From contig QANU01017900.1 in NCBI GenBank assembly GCA_003254905.1, positions 62,001 through 126,000 on the forward strand: DNA of 64,000 nucleotides. Reading direction: 5' to 3'. The DNA is from Nissolia schottii (Eukaryota > Streptophyta > Magnoliopsida > Fabales > Fabaceae). Shown in pieces: positions 59,901 through 64,000 of this stretch. Below the pieces are notes generated by a model. The model saw only the letters and a program-made list of their open reading frames with translations. It did not search any database and was not told where the DNA came from. Within the stretch, counting starts at the first letter, position 1. The number at the start of each line of letters is the position of its first letter. Position numbers and translations under genes: made by a program.

Positions 59901-62900
59901 TTAAGAAGAGGAATATATGTTTAGAAGAGTAAATGTCATCGGTCAAAGGTAAACGACAAATTAATTAATTATCATGGTTTGTGTTCTGTTGCATACAAAT
60001 ACTTACAAAATGTTTTTTTTTTCTTCTTCCCTAAACTGTATATTAATTTAAGTATAAATGTATTGTATATTTATATGAAAGAAGCTAGTGATATATTTAT
60101 GTAAAGAGAAATAATATTAATTAATTTGTTCATGGTTTATTGAGTATCTGTTCACTGCATAGAAAAAAATATTTGTACTATTTTATATAGGATATCATAT
60201 TTGACTCGTAGATTTACCATTAAATGAAATTTTAATGAGGTTCACAATCATTAAAGCCTCATCTAATAGTAAATAAGTTGTGAGTTAACACGATGTTTAA
60301 TGTGAAATGAGTTCAAATAACACAACTCATCCACATACGAGGTATGTAAATTAATAAGTTACACGTCAAGCGACAATGGCGGATAAATGATAATATTGTT
60401 ATTAGTTAACATATATTTAGAGAATCAAATGATATCATTATCATATATCACTCACAAACAATGAATCTCCTAGGCATGAAAGTGAAATCGTAAGTTATTT
60501 GCACATATTATATTTTCATCCCAAAATTTATTGAACATCTTAGAATCTATGTCAGAATAACAAAGCTTATATTTATATAAATTCTAATATATACAATTAC
60601 TAGAGAACTCATATAGTACTACCATAACCAAGAAAATGGTATAATCCTATTCCTATATACTCTTATGCCAATTATATTTTTGTGTACTTTTAAATACCAA
60701 ACAACAAAATTCGCTTACTTTTTAGTTAGAATGGGGAGTTATAAATAGATACTAATAATGTTGGATTGGAGTACACCCCTTTCCTTGCACAACTTGGTAT
60801 TATTAGGTCAAAAGTAATAGATTGATTCCAATCTCACTCCTTTTTTCAATTTAACTTTCCATGCACTTACCCATTTAAATATCAACATGACTGCCCTATG
60901 CAGTGTTGTAGCAAAGTAGAAAATGGCGAGTTACATGAATGATTAATTGCTTTTAGCTTTCAGTCATGATCATCGTGTCCTGTGATGCCATGGCCCATCT
61001 TTGTGATGATCATTCTGTCATGATCACAAAAGTGGAGAAGTACCAATTCCACACAAGCAGGACATCTTTGCACTCTTCTTTTTAATTTCTTGATAAGTTC
61101 GATCGTTGCACTCTTAAAAAAATCATGCTAAGGCATCAATAATTGAATTGTTCTAGGCTATACTTAAGTTTGATCTATTCTACTCATAAGGTACTTCAGC
61201 ACTTTTATGGTGCAACAATATATGTATTCCATATATCAAACTGCATGCAAAACCACTCACCTTATTAATTGTTAGTTTAAGAGGCAAAATCAGTTATTAA
61301 TTTCTCATAATTAAGCTTGTTGATAAATCTCATGTAAACATGAAAGGAGCATAGATAATTTTTTATATGGTATCCGTGTTTTTACGATCAAGTGGTCTAG
61401 AATTTTACTAGCATTCGTTGCGGCTTATAAAATACTTGTATAACTATCCATACTTGATTTTTGGTAAGATGATTAAACACTTATTTCTGTCATTCAAACT
61501 CTCATATATTTGAATCTTGTGAATAAGAAATAAAAATAGCATTGAACGAAACTTAACTACATAATGAGTTGACCAAGCTTGAGTCACATATATAATCTAG
61601 CCAACTTAAAATACAGGTAGCTTGGACCCAAAAAAAAAAAAAATCTCATGTCTCAAAGATGACATTAATTAGAGAAATTCATGGTTATTGTTAGCACTAT
61701 CATCTATAACTAAGTTTAGACTCGCACGTTGCGCGAGAAGTTATCAAAATGAATTAATGCTTTTTGGAATGAAATGATTTTTGTGATGCTTTTAAATAAG
61801 ATGGATTAAAATCAAACAATATTAAACTAAAGTAAAACAAACTCTTTTTAAATGCGTTTAATTGTATGCTCAAATGTGTTTAATCGATATTTTTTTAAGA
61901 TAATAGTAATACATTATTAAACAATGCATCTTAATCATCCAAGTAAATCATCTATTTCATTGTGATCGCCTTTTCACTAAATAATCTCAAGTTCTTAGGT
62001 ACATTCACAAACATTCTAAATTTTGTGTTAACTACATCTTCTAAACTACTTTAATTGTTAAAAAAAATGCTACATCCTACATGTACACTCAATTTTATAC
62101 ACTCACACATTACAAACATGATATTCTCAATTATACTTAATTAAGTGCACAAACATTACAGGCATTAAAACACAAACTTTATGTACATAAGTATAGGATG
62201 CATGCATGATGTATATTTTTTGGTGTACGTGTAGCAGGACTCTAATTGTTAACAGACTCTTCATTAATTAATTGCGCCTCTGTCCTATCTTGTATTATTT
62301 GTAACCCAATCTCAAATCATCCACCAATTGTACAACCACCATCCCCCAATGCCCACCCTAGCTCTTTGCATGCATATATGATACTACAGAAATTGGCAGA
62401 TGACGTTGCAGACATTGGCAGCATCAATGTTGGCAGCGCCCCATGGGCGTATAAGCAGACAAGAGGATTTTGTTTCTCTGTTCGCATTCTACAAAGGAGT
62501 TAATGTAAGATTATTTCATAATCTCATAAAGATATGGTCCATGTATCTTATAGTGATACTAACTCTAATTAAAGGGAATCAAGATGATGACAATTGATTC
62601 TATAAGATATGATAGAGTTAGTGGGGGGTATTTTAGTAAAACCGACCCTCCCCTCTCCCTTATAATTAAGATGGCATTACTCAAAGAAAGAGATACGAGT
62701 GTTTTAAGGATTCCAAAGAATTCAGAAAACATTAGGGTTTGAGGTATGCCGCTTTTCTCACCATCAGAAGGGGTTGTAAGGATCAAAGGAAGAGATGGAA
62801 AAAGAATTTGTCAATTCCATTCAATCACGATATGGATCCGGGTACGTGTCTCGTTCTTGACCTTATTTACAATGTGATAATCATAAATTTCAAGATCGTT

Positions 62901-64000
62901 GTTTCCATGAATTGTTAATAATGGAAAATCAAAACTTACAGTTAATGTTGTGTTGGCATTACCAACGACAAAATGTTAGGCAAATGGATTCTTCAAAGCG
63001 GATGTTCTCAGCGCTCCATGCATGCACGTATAAACAGGGAAGGGAATTTTGTCGGTGGATGGTCCATCCGAATGTCTCAATAACAAAAGAGAGAATCAAA
63101 GTGTGTTGTGGAAAGAGAAAGGATTGTATCTGAGTTGATGGTAAATTAATAAGAGGGGTTACCATCAAGAAAGAGGAGAGGAAAAGGAGGAAAATGGTAA
63201 AGGGGCATGAAAGAACATAGAGGCTGATCGTTCATTGGCTCAAATTTTTAAGGTGTATGGTGCTTCTTTACTTTCAAAGAGTAGAGTAATAATTGCTTAT
63301 GAAAGAATCAAAGATGGACAACTTCGCTAAAAATATCATAATTTATATATTATAGATAGATTGGTAAGCAACTTAAAAGGAGTCACATCTTTGTGAATAC
63401 TTTTTTATTTTTCTTTTTACAAATTAACTATTACCTTTACTCACTTTATCTATCTCTTTAGAAGATTTTGTTTGGATGCATATGTATCAGAATTACACTA
63501 TAGGTGGTCGGGGTCATGAGAGATGTTTGATATAACAATGGACAAGAAAAAGAAAAAGACACAAAAAAAAAAGATAGGAGAAAAAGGAGGCACTGAAAGA
63601 AAGAAAGAAAAAAAGTAAGTGAGATGAATAGAAAAAACAACATCAATGGTCACCATTCTGAACAATATCGTGTCCCACGTGAAACCTTTTTTATGTTATG
63701 AAGAAATAAAGATGGCTTGGAAAATTTTCCTACTTAAAGTGTGATTACATTAGATTAATTATACATGGAGTTATTGGTATGATAATGAACAAGTTCTAGC
63801 CACCATTTTATTGTTTTTTTTTTTTTTAACTTGGTCCATGTGAAGTATTTACGACTTGTTAAGATAGCTCTACTTGTGACTTTTATTAAATATTTAAGCA
63901 GTAACAACCATTTAGATCAAGTTGATCGATTATACGACTTTTCACTTTATGAAACATCATTATTTAGCTCTCTAAAAATAAGTCTTTTGTACGTTTTTAA
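59901..64000. other. AT-rich spacer without a recognised gene
   Basis: No frame here has a recognisable domain. A GC-rich palindrome lies at 61731-61747. Two loosely similar stretches, 62440-62500 and 63005-63060, share CAGCGCYCCATG..GTATAARCAG..GGATTTTGT-like text. A leader-like stretch at 62700-62850 ends GGATCCGGGTACGTGTCTCG. I cannot assign any of these. Confidence 0.6.
61731..61747. repeat. Short GC-rich palindrome CTCGCACGTTGCGCGAG
   Basis: CTCGC and GCGAG arms enclose ACGTTGC. It resembles the 'CCCGTGCGTTGCACGGG' motif seen in many dispersed plant repeats. No element boundaries are visible. Confidence 0.4.

Noticed and set aside
62246..63133. Possible small gene with two similar exons (62440-62500 and 63005-63060)
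   Set aside because: The similarity is short and no family or splice pattern is recognisable. Left as unassigned spacer.

Overview
This is plant nuclear DNA from a eudicot, most likely a legume. The genes are large and intron-rich, with GT-AG introns and two GC-AG introns. The spacers are very AT-rich. Three solo LTRs carry the AGCGC/GCTGAGCG-rich stretches I associate with legume Ty3-type elements, and a legume-type Au-like SINE is present. The species assignment is inference. There are no bacterial-style operons, CRISPR arrays or recognisable rRNA or tRNA genes.

Layout. (1) 1-8250, minus strand: the N-terminal half (14 coding exons, 836 codons) of a REC/TSS-type clustered-mitochondria (CLU) family gene that runs off the left edge. 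(2) 8.3-35 kb: a gene-poor block of transposon debris. It holds an LTR fragment near 12 kb, a TRIM-like LTR near 13.4 kb, a 2.69-kb solo LTR (15774-18464), several foldback and Stowaway-like MITEs, and a minus-strand promoter with site II and telo-box motifs that has no convincing ORF. It ends with a decayed Ty1/copia element (about 28.1-35.0 kb) into which two solo LTRs and a 174-bp MITE have inserted. (3) 35.5-44 kb, plus: a complete ATX4/ATX5-type trithorax histone H3 lysine methyltransferase, 23 coding exons, 1027 aa. (4) 44.8-48.8 kb, plus: an F-box protein gene of the Arabidopsis At3g61730 type, 8 exons, 318 aa. (5) 49.4-51.9 kb, plus: an ATL20/21/22-type membrane RING-H2 E3 ligase, 2 exons, 375 aa. 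(6) 53.0-59.9 kb, minus: a CNGC1-type cyclic-nucleotide-gated channel, 8 coding exons, 702 aa, whose introns hold several transposons. (7) 59.9-64 kb: AT-rich spacer without a recognised gene.

The four complete genes were joined exon by exon from splice sites. Each total is divisible by three and reads through conserved domain blocks. They are ordinary housekeeping or signalling genes with no evident joint pathway. Nothing in the window looks like a new multi-gene system. The most informative unusual structures are the nested transposons, whose breakpoints can be read to the base because the host copia coding frame resumes after each insertion; a ~360-bp tandem duplication inside ATX4 that copies the end of an exon with its donor site; and the two GC-AG introns.
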